64,000 bases of DNA from Bacillota bacterium (GTDB lineage: Bacteria; Bacillota; Bacilli; Alicyclobacillales; SLC66). The notes below the pieces were generated by a model, which was not told the DNA's origin, did not search any database, and saw only the letters and a program-made list of their open reading frames with translations. Within the stretch, counting starts at the first letter, position 1, and each line of letters begins with the position of its first letter. The stretch lies in the NCBI GenBank assembly GCA_021821055.1, contig JAKACX010000002.1, positions 40,636 to 104,635 on the forward strand, given 5' to 3'. Positions 1-8,744 of the stretch are shown here, piece by piece. The position numbers and the translations under genes were made by a program.

Positions 1-2
1 AG

Positions 3-551
3 GCACAGCGCGGCGACCGGTCCGCACTCGCCGCGCTGTGCGATCGCTACGCCCCGCTCATCAAGAGCGCGGTGCGGCGCTATCGCGGCCAGCGGGCGCA
101 GTGGGACGACCTGTCCCAGTCCGCCTGCGAGTCGTTCATCCGCGCCGTGCAGAATTTCGATCCGCTGGCGGGTGTCTTCTTCGGGTATTACATCCGCTCA
201 AGGGTCATGGGCGGCGTGCGGACCGTCGCGCGCCGGCACGACGTCCTGCTCAGCCGCTCATTGCCGCTCGACCCCACGGATTTCGGCGTCCCGCAAGGCG
301 ACGCCCGCGAAGGGGGAACGCTGTGGCCCGCCCTGGAGGATTCGGCGGCGCACGCCGCACTGTCGCACATTGAATGGGAGGAACTCTTCGCCACACTCAC
401 GCCGCGCGAGCGCGCGGCAGTCGAATGGACGGTGCTCCGGGGCTACCGCTTGCGGGATCTCGCGACGGCCGCGCAGGTGGGGCGCGAAACGGTCAAGACA
501 TGGAGACAGCGCGGCCTGAGCAAATTGCGCGCCGCGCTGTCAAGAGAGTGA
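3..551 (+). CDS. RNA polymerase sigma-70 family protein (5' truncated by window edge)
   Basis: Frame open to window start (AQRGDRSALAALCDRYAPLIKSAVRRYRGQ...); region-2-like N-part and region-4 HTH LTPRERAAVEWTVLRGYRLRDLATAAQVGRETVKTWRQRGLSKLR. Confidence 0.75.
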   Translation, partial: AQRGDRSALAALCDRYAPLIKSAVRRYRGQRAQWDDLSQSACESFIRAVQNFDPLAGVFFGYYIRSRVMGGVRTVARRHDVLLSRSLPLDPTDFGVPQGDAREGGTLWPALEDSAAHAALSHIEWEELFATLTPRERAAVEWTVLRGYRLRDLATAAQVGRETVKTWRQRGLSKLRAALSRE

Positions 552-561
552 GGACCCGGGC

Positions 562-1383
562 TTACAGACTCGCGATCGACTGCGCCATCTTGTCGGCGAT
601 GCTCACGCCCTCGACGGCGGCGTTGTAGTCGTGCTGGGTCTGGACCAGCAGGCTCATCTGCTGCGTAAGGTTGACGTTTGACTGTTCCAACACTCCGCCC
701 GCCACCGTCCCGGTCACCGCCGTGCCGCCCGCCGCGGTCGCGTTGGTCACTGGCGCAAACCCGGGATTCAGTCCGTACACGTCGGCTCCGAGGCTGTGCA
801 GGGCGCTCGCGGGATTGGCGACAAAGGCGAGGCCGAGTTGGCCAATGCGGACATTTGCCCCCTGAAGGCTCTTGCCTGTGACGACGCCGTTTTGCGCAAC
901 CTCGATGCTCGGCAGGGCAATGCCGGTCAGATCGAGCCGCGCGCCGTTCGCGCCGAGCACGTAGTTGCCCTGCGCGTCGGCGAGGTACGCCCTTCCGGTC
1001 GCGGGGTCGCGGCTCACGCCAAACGCCCCGGCGCGGGTGTAGCCGGTCTGCCCGTTTGGCATCTGCAGCGTGAAGAAGCCAGGCCCGGTGATCGCCATGT
1101 CGAGCGGGTTTCCTGTCGGCTTGTACGCGCCGGCCGCAAACGACCGCTGCGACGGGAGCGCGTAGACCCCGGTCCCGAGCCAGTTTGCGCCGCCAGGCGT
1201 CTGGCGCTGGGGCAGGCCCGATACGGCGGGGGATTGATTGTACACCTGTGTGAGCGTGTCGGCGAACGAGACGCCCACACTCTGGTAGCCGACCGTGGCC
1301 AGATTCGCGATGTTGTTGGCAATCGCGTCCAACTGCTGCCCCTGACTCCGCACGGCGGATGCAGCCGCGCTGACAATATCCAT
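562..1383 (-). CDS. flhP: Flagellar hook-basal body protein FlhP/FlgG-like
   Basis: N-term MDIVSAAASAVRSQGQQLDAIANNIANLATVGYQS, C-term rod-family motif; adjacent to flhO and mbl. Confidence 0.85.
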   Translation of the reverse strand: MDIVSAAASAVRSQGQQLDAIANNIANLATVGYQSVGVSFADTLTQVYNQSPAVSGLPQRQTPGGANWLGTGVYALPSQRSFAAGAYKPTGNPLDMAITGPGFFTLQMPNGQTGYTRAGAFGVSRDPATGRAYLADAQGNYVLGANGARLDLTGIALPSIEVAQNGVVTGKSLQGANVRIGQLGLAFVANPASALHSLGADVYGLNPGFAPVTNATAAGGTAVTGTVAGGVLEQSNVNLTQQMSLLVQTQHDYNAAVEGVSIADKMAQSIASL

Positions 1384-1438
1384 GATACGACCTCGCTTGC
1401 TCCGGGGCGGACGGCCACCGCCGCCCTCCCGGCTGTTT

Positions 1439-2626
1439 TTACAGACCCTGCACCGCGCCTACGGAAGTGACTGTGCTGGTGAGCGTGCTGTTTATCGTCT
1501 GCGCGACCTTCTCGTCGGCCATGTAGTTCTGGTAGATGCTGAGCATCTGCATCGCGTTGCCTGTCCCGTTCACATTGCCCATTTCCAGTGCACCCGCCTG
1601 CATCGTGCCCGGAGGCGCGACGAAATGCGTCTGCGCCGTCGGCAGAAAATCTGTCGCGCCGAGTGCCCGCAGCGTCCCCGTGTCCACGCCCACCGCGCCA
1701 AAGTGCGCGCCCGCGAGAGGCCGCCCCCCCGGCGTGACCACCAGGTACGACGGCTGGCCGTTTGCGGCGTGCAGCGGCGCCCCGTTTGGCCCAAAGTAGT
1801 TCTGCCCGGTGTACGCCGGGTTCAACATGACCGCGGACTGCAGGAGCGGCTGTCCGTTTGCGCCGACCGCGAGGACGCGCTGGCCCGTCGCACTGTACAG
1901 CAGGTGATTTGCGCCGACCTGGAAGTGGCCGTCGCGGGTCAGGGCAACCGTCGTCACGTTTTGGGCATCCGTATTTGCGACGGCAAAGAAGCTGCGCACG
2001 CCGCCAGTCACCGCGTTTGTCATGCGCAGAAACGCGCCGGGCGCCGTGACCGGGGCGCCGTTTGTCAGATGCAGGGTGTACGACATCTGTCCCGCGGCGT
2101 CTTGCACAGGCATGCCGTTCTCGCCAAACAGGGTGAGACCCTTATACTTTGGATTGACAATCGCGCGTGCGTTTGTCATGGGATTCCCCGCGCTGTCCAC
2201 AGGCACCACCGGGACGCCCTGCGCCGTTTCAACGACGCCTCCGTTGCCAACGACGAACGACAGGGTGTTCACGCGCTGCGCTCCGCCGGGAGCGCCTGGC
2301 GCCGCGGCGAACACGGCGGTGCCCTGCTCCACAGGGTCCTGCAACGCCAGGTCGAGCGGCTGGCCTGTCTGCTGAATCATGCCCTGCGAGAAATTCCCGA
2401 CCGCTTCCTGGAACAGCGCGCCGTGGCTCATCACCCCGACCGGCGTCACCGCTGAAGGGTTGCCGCCATAGGAATAGCGCATCTCCAACTGCGTCGGAAA
2501 CGACATCAGGTTCCCTGAGGATTCTTTGAATCCGGGCGTGGAGGCGTTCGCGACGTTGTTCATGACGACCTGCTGCCAACGCTCATCGGCCAGCAGTCCT
2601 GACGCGGCGACGTTCAGTCCTTGCAC
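1439..2626 (-). CDS. flhO: Flagellar hook-basal body protein FlhO-like
   Basis: MQGLNVAASGLLADERWQQVVMNNVANASTPGFKES; synteny flhP-flhO-mbl. Confidence 0.85.
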   Translation of the reverse strand: MQGLNVAASGLLADERWQQVVMNNVANASTPGFKESSGNLMSFPTQLEMRYSYGGNPSAVTPVGVMSHGALFQEAVGNFSQGMIQQTGQPLDLALQDPVEQGTAVFAAAPGAPGGAQRVNTLSFVVGNGGVVETAQGVPVVPVDSAGNPMTNARAIVNPKYKGLTLFGENGMPVQDAAGQMSYTLHLTNGAPVTAPGAFLRMTNAVTGGVRSFFAVANTDAQNVTTVALTRDGHFQVGANHLLYSATGQRVLAVGANGQPLLQSAVMLNPAYTGQNYFGPNGAPLHAANGQPSYLVVTPGGRPLAGAHFGAVGVDTGTLRALGATDFLPTAQTHFVAPPGTMQAGALEMGNVNGTGNAMQMLSIYQNYMADEKVAQTINSTLTSTVTSVGAVQGL

Positions 2627-2632
2627 GCGGCC

Positions 2633-3655
2633 TCACCTCCTTTGCGCGGTCTTCTTTCTCTCGGCCGGCCGTCCCCACTTGTCGATGTTTTCGAGGAACT
2701 CGCCCGTTCCGCGGGCCACGCACGTCATCGGATCGTTGGCAATATGGACCGGCACCTGCAATTGATCCATCAACAGCTTGTCCATCCCGTGCAGCATCGC
2801 GCCGCCGCCAGTAAGCACGACTCCCTTGTCAAAGATATCGGCCGCAAGTTCCGGGGGCGTGCGTTCAAGGACGCTGCGCGCCGCGCCAACGATGGCAAAC
2901 ACGGTCTCTTGCAGGGCCTCCTGCAATTCGGCGGAGTTCACGACAACCGTCTTTGGCAGGCCGGACAGCATGTCGCGCCCGCGAATTTCGAGTTCTTCAT
3001 GGCGTCCTTCGGGAGAAACGGTAACTATGCGCATCTTTATATCCTCTGCAGTCCGTTCACCGATTAGGAGGTTATGCGCGCGCCTGATGTGGCGTACGAC
3101 GGCGTCGTCGAACTTGTCCCCCGCCATCCGAACAGAAGCGGCGGTGACGACGTCTCCCAGAGAGAGCACCGCAATATCCGTCGTTCCTCCGCCGATATCC
3201 ACAACCATGCTGCCGCTGGGCTGCGTGATGTCAAGACCTGCGCCGATCGCGGCGGCTTTCGGTTCCTCGATCAGGTAGACCCTGCGCGCCCCTGCGGCCT
3301 CCGTCGCCTGTCGAACCGCCTTCTGTTCAACCTGCGTGATGCCGGCCGGGATGCAGACCGCCACGCGCGGTTGGGAAAACAGACCCTTGCCAATCGTCTT
3401 CTCCACAAAGTACTTCAGCATAATCTCGGTGATCTCGAAGTCGGCAATCACTCCTTCACGCAGCGGCCGAATGGCCACGATGTTGCCCGGGGTCCGGCCC
3501 AGCATCCGGCGCGCGTCTTCCCCGACAGCGACGACCCGCCTTGAATTCATTTCAATGGCGACGACAGACGGTTCGTTCAGTACGACACCCTTACCGCGAA
3601 CATGAACCAGGACGTTTGCGGTACCCAGATCAATCCCTATGTCTTTACGGAACAT
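2633..3655 (-). CDS. mbl: Rod shape-determining protein, MreB family (Mbl)
   Basis: MFRKDIGIDLGTANVLVHVRGKGVVLNEPSVVAIE; actin-like motifs DIGGGTTDIAVLS; internal ATG at 3655 chosen over the longer ORF start. Confidence 0.92.
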   Translation of the reverse strand: MFRKDIGIDLGTANVLVHVRGKGVVLNEPSVVAIEMNSRRVVAVGEDARRMLGRTPGNIVAIRPLREGVIADFEITEIMLKYFVEKTIGKGLFSQPRVAVCIPAGITQVEQKAVRQATEAAGARRVYLIEEPKAAAIGAGLDITQPSGSMVVDIGGGTTDIAVLSLGDVVTAASVRMAGDKFDDAVVRHIRRAHNLLIGERTAEDIKMRIVTVSPEGRHEELEIRGRDMLSGLPKTVVVNSAELQEALQETVFAIVGAARSVLERTPPELAADIFDKGVVLTGGGAMLHGMDKLLMDQLQVPVHIANDPMTCVARGTGEFLENIDKWGRPAERKKTAQRR

Positions 3656-3752
3656 CCAGCCCAAAACCCTCTCTGAGAACCAGAAACTAGACGCGATGCG
3701 CCTAGGCGCGGCTCCGGCGCGAAATTGCGGGACTACGCTCTCAATGATTATT

Positions 3753-4061
3753 CTACACAGGGGCTCCGATCCCTCTTTGAACGCCGATATTTTTCCGGGC
3801 AGCCCGTTTCGGATCATCCCTTCTGTATTTTTCTTTGGTTGCCTCACCACCGCGCAGGTGCCGTATGGACTTGTGATACTCAAGGATCTCCTTCACGCGA
3901 TTGGCGAGGTCGGGGTTTATTTCCGGCAACCGTTCTGTAAGGTCCTTATGCACGGTACTCTTGGAGACGCCGAATTCCCGCGCGATCGTGCGAACAGTGT
4001 TGCGAGTCTCCACAATATACTCGCCGATCTTCAGCGTGCGCTCCTTAATATAGTCGTGCAC
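3753..4061 (-). CDS. spoIIID: Sporulation transcriptional regulator SpoIIID
   Basis: VHDYIKERTLKIGEYIVETRNTVRTIAREFGVSKSTVHKDLTERLPEINPDLANRVKEIL; GTG start. Confidence 0.93.
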   Translation of the reverse strand: MHDYIKERTLKIGEYIVETRNTVRTIAREFGVSKSTVHKDLTERLPEINPDLANRVKEILEYHKSIRHLRGGEATKEKYRRDDPKRAARKNIGVQRGIGAPV

Positions 4062-4092
4062 ACCCTCGCCTCCCCCACATACAAGTCTGGTA

Positions 4093-4122
4093 CAGTATAT
4101 GAGGGGGTGTACAGCATATGCC
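4093..4122 (-). promoter_or_regulatory. Candidate sigma-E-type promoter upstream of spoIIID
   Basis: Minus strand GGCATATG-N13-CATATACTG, similar to sigma-E -35/-10 (ATA.../CATACANT), about 35 nt from the GTG. Confidence 0.35.
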
Positions 4123-4221
4123 AGAAAAACGCGTTGAAGGCCCATCTGGTCCACTTAACACTTGATTGCTCGTCCGTACGCGCTCTATCACGCTGTTTTA
4201 ATAGCGCTGATAGCGCAAGAA

Positions 4222-4250
4222 ATGGCCGACCCGTTCTACGAGTCGGCCAT
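4222..4250 (-). terminator. Hairpin downstream of spoIIQ, possible terminator
   Basis: ATGGCCGAC/GTCGGCCAT perfect arms; followed on the minus strand by TTTCTT (weak U-tract). Confidence 0.4.
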
Positions 4251-4401
4251 CGGTGTATTTAGTAGGGGAACCGTGACAATCCAAGTCATGGCGGGCGCGA
4301 AACGGCGCCTATAGCGTCCGCCGACTGAACTGACGCGTCGGACGCCACAGGTGGAGTCACCGCGCCTGCCGAGCGGACTTTATCACACTTCCCCGGGGAT
4401 C

Positions 4402-4446
4402 CGGCAGTCGGCGGTCGGCAGTCGGCGGTCGGCGGTCGGCAGTCGG
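4402..4446. repeat. Heptanucleotide tandem repeat (CGGCRGT)x6
   Basis: CGGCAGT CGGCGGT CGGCAGT CGGCGGT CGGCGGT CGGCAGT CGG, directly after the spoIIQ stop. Confidence 0.95.
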
Positions 4447-4449
4447 ACG

Positions 4450-5232
4450 TCAGATCTGCGAGTTTGGCAGCAGCGAGCCGGGGTCGACCGTGACGCCATT
4501 CTTCTCAATTGCGAAGAACACGTGGTTCCCCAAACTGGCCTCCATGTAATTGGTGCCGCTCATTCCGAGGGCCTGCCCCTTTGCGACCTTCTGCCCCTGC
4601 GTCACGGAGACTTTCCCGAGAGACTGATACACGGTCGTATAGCCGTCCCCGTCCGTGACATCCACCGTCACGCCCATCACCTTGCTGTCGCGCACACTCG
4701 TCACTGTACCCGCTGCGGCCGCCACGACAGTGAAGGCCGTGTGTGACGTGGGATTGCCAAGATCATACCCCGTCGAGCCTGTGTACGAGTTGCCGTAGTG
4801 AACCAGGTCCTTGGCAAGCGATGCAACCGTGGCGTTCTTCGCCGTGCGGTCGTAATAGCCGCGCAGAAGCTGCACTCCTGTTGCGCTCTGGGCGACGGGC
4901 CATCCGAACGACGGCTGTTGCGCGTTCGTCGCGACAGTGGGGCCGGTAGGCGGGGGGGCCGAGCCACTCGTCGCCCCTTTGTTCAGCGACGCATGGTTGA
5001 CCTGGAAGTACATGAGCGCGATGATGAGACCGGCCGCTGTCAGGTAAAGTGCGGGAAAGGCCCACCGTTTGGCGAACATTCCCCTAAGGCCTGTGCGCAC
5101 CGTCACACGCAAGTCTTCCTTCGGTTCCCGGTCCTCGTGGCCCGCGGGCCCGTTGGCGTCCGAGTGCGGTACATCCTGCGGCGCCTTGTTCTTATAGGGT
5201 TCGGCGCCCCTTTGCTGATTGTCCTTGTCCAT
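4450..5232 (-). CDS. spoIIQ: Stage II sporulation protein Q (SpoIIQ-like, LytM/M23 fold)
   Basis: Single N-term TM, C-terminal LytM-like domain; position upstream of spoIIID. Confidence 0.75.
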   Translation of the reverse strand: MDKDNQQRGAEPYKNKAPQDVPHSDANGPAGHEDREPKEDLRVTVRTGLRGMFAKRWAFPALYLTAAGLIIALMYFQVNHASLNKGATSGSAPPPTGPTVATNAQQPSFGWPVAQSATGVQLLRGYYDRTAKNATVASLAKDLVHYGNSYTGSTGYDLGNPTSHTAFTVVAAAAGTVTSVRDSKVMGVTVDVTDGDGYTTVYQSLGKVSVTQGQKVAKGQALGMSGTNYMEASLGNHVFFAIEKNGVTVDPGSLLPNSQI

Positions 5233-5251
5233 CTTGGATCACCTCATTTCG

Positions 5252-5281
5252 CAGTCTTGCCAAAACGAGGTAACCTTAAAC
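5252..5281 (-). promoter_or_regulatory. Putative sigma-F promoter of spoIIQ
   Basis: Minus strand GTTTA-N15-GGCAAGACTG, near-match to GYWTA / GGNRANANTW; RBS AGGTGAT before ATG 5232. Confidence 0.65.
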
Positions 5282-5604
5282 GAATCTCGCAGCAAATGGC
5301 TTCGCAACATTCGATGAACTCGGTGTAGACGCGGCCGGCGCGGTGCAGGGGCCGGCGCGGTGCGGGGCGGGGGCCAAGGGGCCGCTCAGGCATAAGCACA
5401 GAAAGTGGCGCTATCCTGGATAAAAACCCTCTTTTTTCTATTTAAGCACTCACGCCTGCCCTGCCCGACGACCCCGACCGCACCGACCGGACGCCCGCAC
5501 GCCAGCGCGTGGGTTCTCCCACCTTCTCTTGCTTTTTCCCCCACAGCATCTGTTCCCTTGGTCCTCCGCTTCTCGCACGCTTAGAGCGGGGACCGCGAAC
5601 TTGA

Positions 5605-5847
5605 TCACATATCCGCCAGATCGCCGCCACCCGCGTTGTCGTTCGGTTGGACGACGGGAAGCTCGGCGTCGTCCGGGCCGTCGTCGGGCAGCGGTTCGAT
5701 TGAGTCCGCATACATCCACTCGTAGGCTTCAGGCATGGTGGAAATCACTGCGCTGCGCTGGAGGAGGTCCCAATAGGACGACACCCAATTCATGAAACGA
5801 GGCACACGGTCACCTTCTCTCAATGGAGATAGGCTCAGTGTGCCCAT
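5605..5847 (-). CDS. Hypothetical 80-aa acidic protein
   Basis: MGTLSLSPLREGDRVPRFMNWVSSYWDLLQRSAVISTMPEAYEWMYADSIEPLPDDGPDD; coding-like composition. Confidence 0.45.
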   Translation of the reverse strand: MGTLSLSPLREGDRVPRFMNWVSSYWDLLQRSAVISTMPEAYEWMYADSIEPLPDDGPDDAELPVVQPNDNAGGGDLADM

Positions 5848-6146
5848 GATGCAGCATTGTTAAAAAAGTGCATGATGCCATGCCTCGCGCAGCAAGCCGA
5901 GGCGGGTCAAGTCACCCGCGACCGCGAAGCACGCTTCCGTGGCCCGCCACGGGGACTCCGGATACGCCCGTGCGCGCCACCGCGGCATGGCCTTGCTCAT
6001 TCGATATGCGCGTGCCTGCTTCCCCGCGGCGACCGACGGTCCGATTGCGGCAGAGGGCAGCCGCTCCCGTCCGGGCGCAGCCCCACGGCAGCGCAACTAC
6101 CGCCCCACGACGGCGCAACCCCGCCCCACCACGAAGCCACCCAGCG

Positions 6147-7472
6147 TCAGTTCGCGCCCACCAGGCGAAGCGGGATTTCGGTGTCGTCGCTGCGCGTGAT
6201 GTGCGCTCCGAGCGCGCGCAGCTTCTCGGTAAGCCTGCTGTAACCGCGGTCGAGGTGCTCCAGGCCGGACACCGTCGTCTCGCCTTCGGCCGCGAGGCCC
6301 GAAAGAACGAGGGCAGCCGCCGCGCGCAGGTCAGTCGCGTTGACCTGCGCGCTCGTGAGTTCCCTGACGCCCTCGACGATCGCGGTGCGGCCTTCGATCT
6401 TGACGTCGGCGCCCATTCGCCGCAGTTCCGAGACGTGCATGTAGCGGTTCTCGAAGAGTGTTTCGGTGATGATGCTCGTGCCCGGCACCGTGGTGAGCAG
6501 AGCCAGCATCTGCGCCTGCAGGTCCGTCGGAAATCCCGGATGCGGCAGTGTCTTCAGGTCGATCGCGCGGAGTTCCCGGTCCACCGACACCCGGATCCCG
6601 GTGATGTCGTCCTCCACCGTGACGCCCGCCTCGCGCAACTTGGCGCACAGCGAACTCAGATGGTTATAGATCGCGCGTTCCACGTAGACGTCGCCACGCG
6701 TGATGGCTGCGGCGATCATGTATGTGCCAGCCTCGATGCGGTCCGGAATGACGGTGTGCGTGACGCCCTCCAGGCGCTCCACACCCTCGATCCGGATGAT
6801 GTCGGTGCCCGCGCCGCGGACGCACGCGCCCATCTTGTTCAGGTAGCTCGCCAGATCGACGACCTCGGGCTCTTTGGCGGCATTCTCGATGACGGTGACG
6901 CCCTCGGCCAGGGTCGCCGCCATCATGGTATTGATAGTCGCACCGACGCTCACGAGGTCGAAGTACACCCGGGCGCCGCGCAACCGCCCCTCCACATGGC
7001 CTTCCACATATCCGTGTTCTATCGATACGGTTGCACCCAAGGCCTCAAAGCCTTTTATATGCTGGTCCACCGGACGTTCGCCAATATTGCAGCCCCCTGG
7101 CAACGGCACGTGAAACTGTCCCGTGCGCGCGAGGAGCGGCCCGGCCGCCCAGATGGACGCTCGCAGTTTGCGCGCCAGTTCATACGGCACCGTGGTGCCC
7201 GTCAAGTGACTCGCGTCAACAACGAGCGCGCCGTTTGACCTTCGTTCGACCGTTCCGCCGAGTGCGCGGACCACATCGGCCAAGTGGTCCATGTCGGTCA
7301 GGTACGGCGCATCTTCAATCGTGCTCTCGCCGCTCTCGGCCAACATTGCCGCCAGCATGATGGGCGAGACGGCATTTTTCGCGCCGTCCACGCGCACCGT
7401 GCCGGTGAGACGTCGTCCGCCGCGAATCTTCATATTGCTCAAAAGAAGCACCTCCGTGTGATCGGCGCGCAC
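6147..7472 (-). CDS. murA: UDP-N-acetylglucosamine 1-carboxyvinyltransferase
   Basis: Contains ...[29 protein letters not shown]..., ...[25 protein letters not shown]...; start may be the internal ATG (MKIRGGRRL, about 7433). Confidence 0.95.
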   Translation of the reverse strand: MRADHTEVLLLSNMKIRGGRRLTGTVRVDGAKNAVSPIMLAAMLAESGESTIEDAPYLTDMDHLADVVRALGGTVERRSNGALVVDASHLTGTTVPYELARKLRASIWAAGPLLARTGQFHVPLPGGCNIGERPVDQHIKGFEALGATVSIEHGYVEGHVEGRLRGARVYFDLVSVGATINTMMAATLAEGVTVIENAAKEPEVVDLASYLNKMGACVRGAGTDIIRIEGVERLEGVTHTVIPDRIEAGTYMIAAAITRGDVYVERAIYNHLSSLCAKLREAGVTVEDDITGIRVSVDRELRAIDLKTLPHPGFPTDLQAQMLALLTTVPGTSIITETLFENRYMHVSELRRMGADVKIEGRTAIVEGVRELTSAQVNATDLRAAAALVLSGLAAEGETTVSGLEHLDRGYSRLTEKLRALGAHITRSDDTEIPLRLVGAN

Positions 7473-7503
7473 CGACGTGCTTCCCCCAGTCCGTGGCGCG
7501 TCA

Positions 7504-8283
7504 CTAGTATTCTACCGTGAGAATGGGACTACCGACAAGCACTCTCGTGTAGTGATTGAAATTATCTTCGTGCAGTGCCACCTGCAGGTTCAGTTTCTGG
7601 CTGCCCCCCAGGATGTACGGGACACCGGCCCCGGAGAACCCCGCGACGCTCGTCGTGTACGGCAGGACCATCGGCTGCAGCGGCTCGGCGCCCGCGGCTC
7701 CAAACGCGCCGCGGATGACCTCCGCCCGCTTGGCCGGGGGCGCGAGCAAGGCGAGATGGCCGAACAGGGACGCATTGATCATCGGACGGCCGCCGATTGA
7801 CTGGACGGCCTGCGCCACGGCTGCGTACATGCCGGGCAACCGCGCAAACGCCTGCGCCCCGGGCGAGGTGGAGCCCTGCCGCCAGATGCGCACCACGAGC
7901 ACCGTCTGGGGATCCGTGAGCCGCATACTGGCGAGCTCGACGGAGAGGTTGTCCCGCGCCCCGTAGGTCCCCGTGAAGAGTGCGACGTGATCGCGCGGGT
8001 CGACGTGCCCGTAGTAGTGCAGTCCCTTGCCGCCGAGACTCACGGCCAGCCGTTTCGCCGTCGCCTGCAGGGCCGTTTCGCCGTCGAACGTATTTGACAG
8101 GGTCGTCCAATCATGAATTTCGAATCCACTGTACACGGCCCCTGTCGCCGCAAATGCCTGTTCAATGTAGCTGCACACGCGCTGCGGCGCGTCGGCCTGC
8201 GCTTGGTGCGCCGCCCATGTCCTTCCTGTTCCCCAGGCGGCGAGACACGCCGCCGCCGCCGCCATCACCACTAGTTTCCGCAT
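7504..8283 (-). CDS. ywmB: YwmB family (TATA-box-binding-like fold) secreted protein
   Basis: Signal peptide [18 protein letters not shown]; synteny with murA and the DUF1146 gene. Confidence 0.65.
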   Translation of the reverse strand: MRKLVVMAAAAACLAAWGTGRTWAAHQAQADAPQRVCSYIEQAFAATGAVYSGFEIHDWTTLSNTFDGETALQATAKRLAVSLGGKGLHYYGHVDPRDHVALFTGTYGARDNLSVELASMRLTDPQTVLVVRIWRQGSTSPGAQAFARLPGMYAAVAQAVQSIGGRPMINASLFGHLALLAPPAKRAEVIRGAFGAAGAEPLQPMVLPYTTSVAGFSGAGVPYILGGSQKLNLQVALHEDNFNHYTRVLVGSPILTVEY

Positions 8284-8404
8284 GCCGGTTTCCTCCCATA
8301 CGCTCCGGATCACCACCGTAGCAGTATGGTCAGCGGCAGACGGCTTTATACGAAAACGGCCGGGCCTAACGCTAGATTCATAGTCGGGTCCGCCGCGCGG
8401 GCGG

Positions 8405-8671
8405 TCAGCCGCGCAGCATGGTCGTGGCTCCCACGTACTGCAGGACAAAGCCCGTCAGGCCGGAGGCAATGACCATCGCGAGCAACAGGCGCAAGACCCG
8501 CGCCGCGCGTCCGTCCGGCTGCCGCAAAAAGACGTCCCAGCGCACCGCACCGAGGCCGTACCAACTCAGAGCGGTGCCGAGCAGCAGCGACACGATCACG
8601 ACAAAACCCGTCATCTGTCCTTGTGCGGTAATCGCCTGCGCGGTCAGAGTGCTGATGGCACTGTTGGTCAA
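8405..8671 (-). CDS. ywzB: DUF1146 family small membrane protein (YwzB-like)
   Basis: Two TM segments, VLRLLLAMVIASGLTGFVLQYVG; synteny upstream of ywmB. Confidence 0.7.
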   Translation of the reverse strand: MTNSAISTLTAQAITAQGQMTGFVVIVSLLLGTALSWYGLGAVRWDVFLRQPDGRAARVLRLLLAMVIASGLTGFVLQYVGATTMLRG

Positions 8672-8744
8672 TTTGCAGCTCCATTTCCCGCGACATGCGT
8701 TAGGATTCGCAATAGGCCGCGTTTTTTTGTCCGCCGCGCGCTTT

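Noticed and set aside
5404-5430. Possible further repeat copy (GGATAAAAACCC near 5420, like GGATAAAAACTC at 41860)
   Set aside because: Match too short to distinguish from chance without a genome-wide search.
5868-7238. 456-aa plus-strand ORF antisense to murA
   Set aside because: Shadow ORF opposite an unambiguous murA; no recognisable domain.
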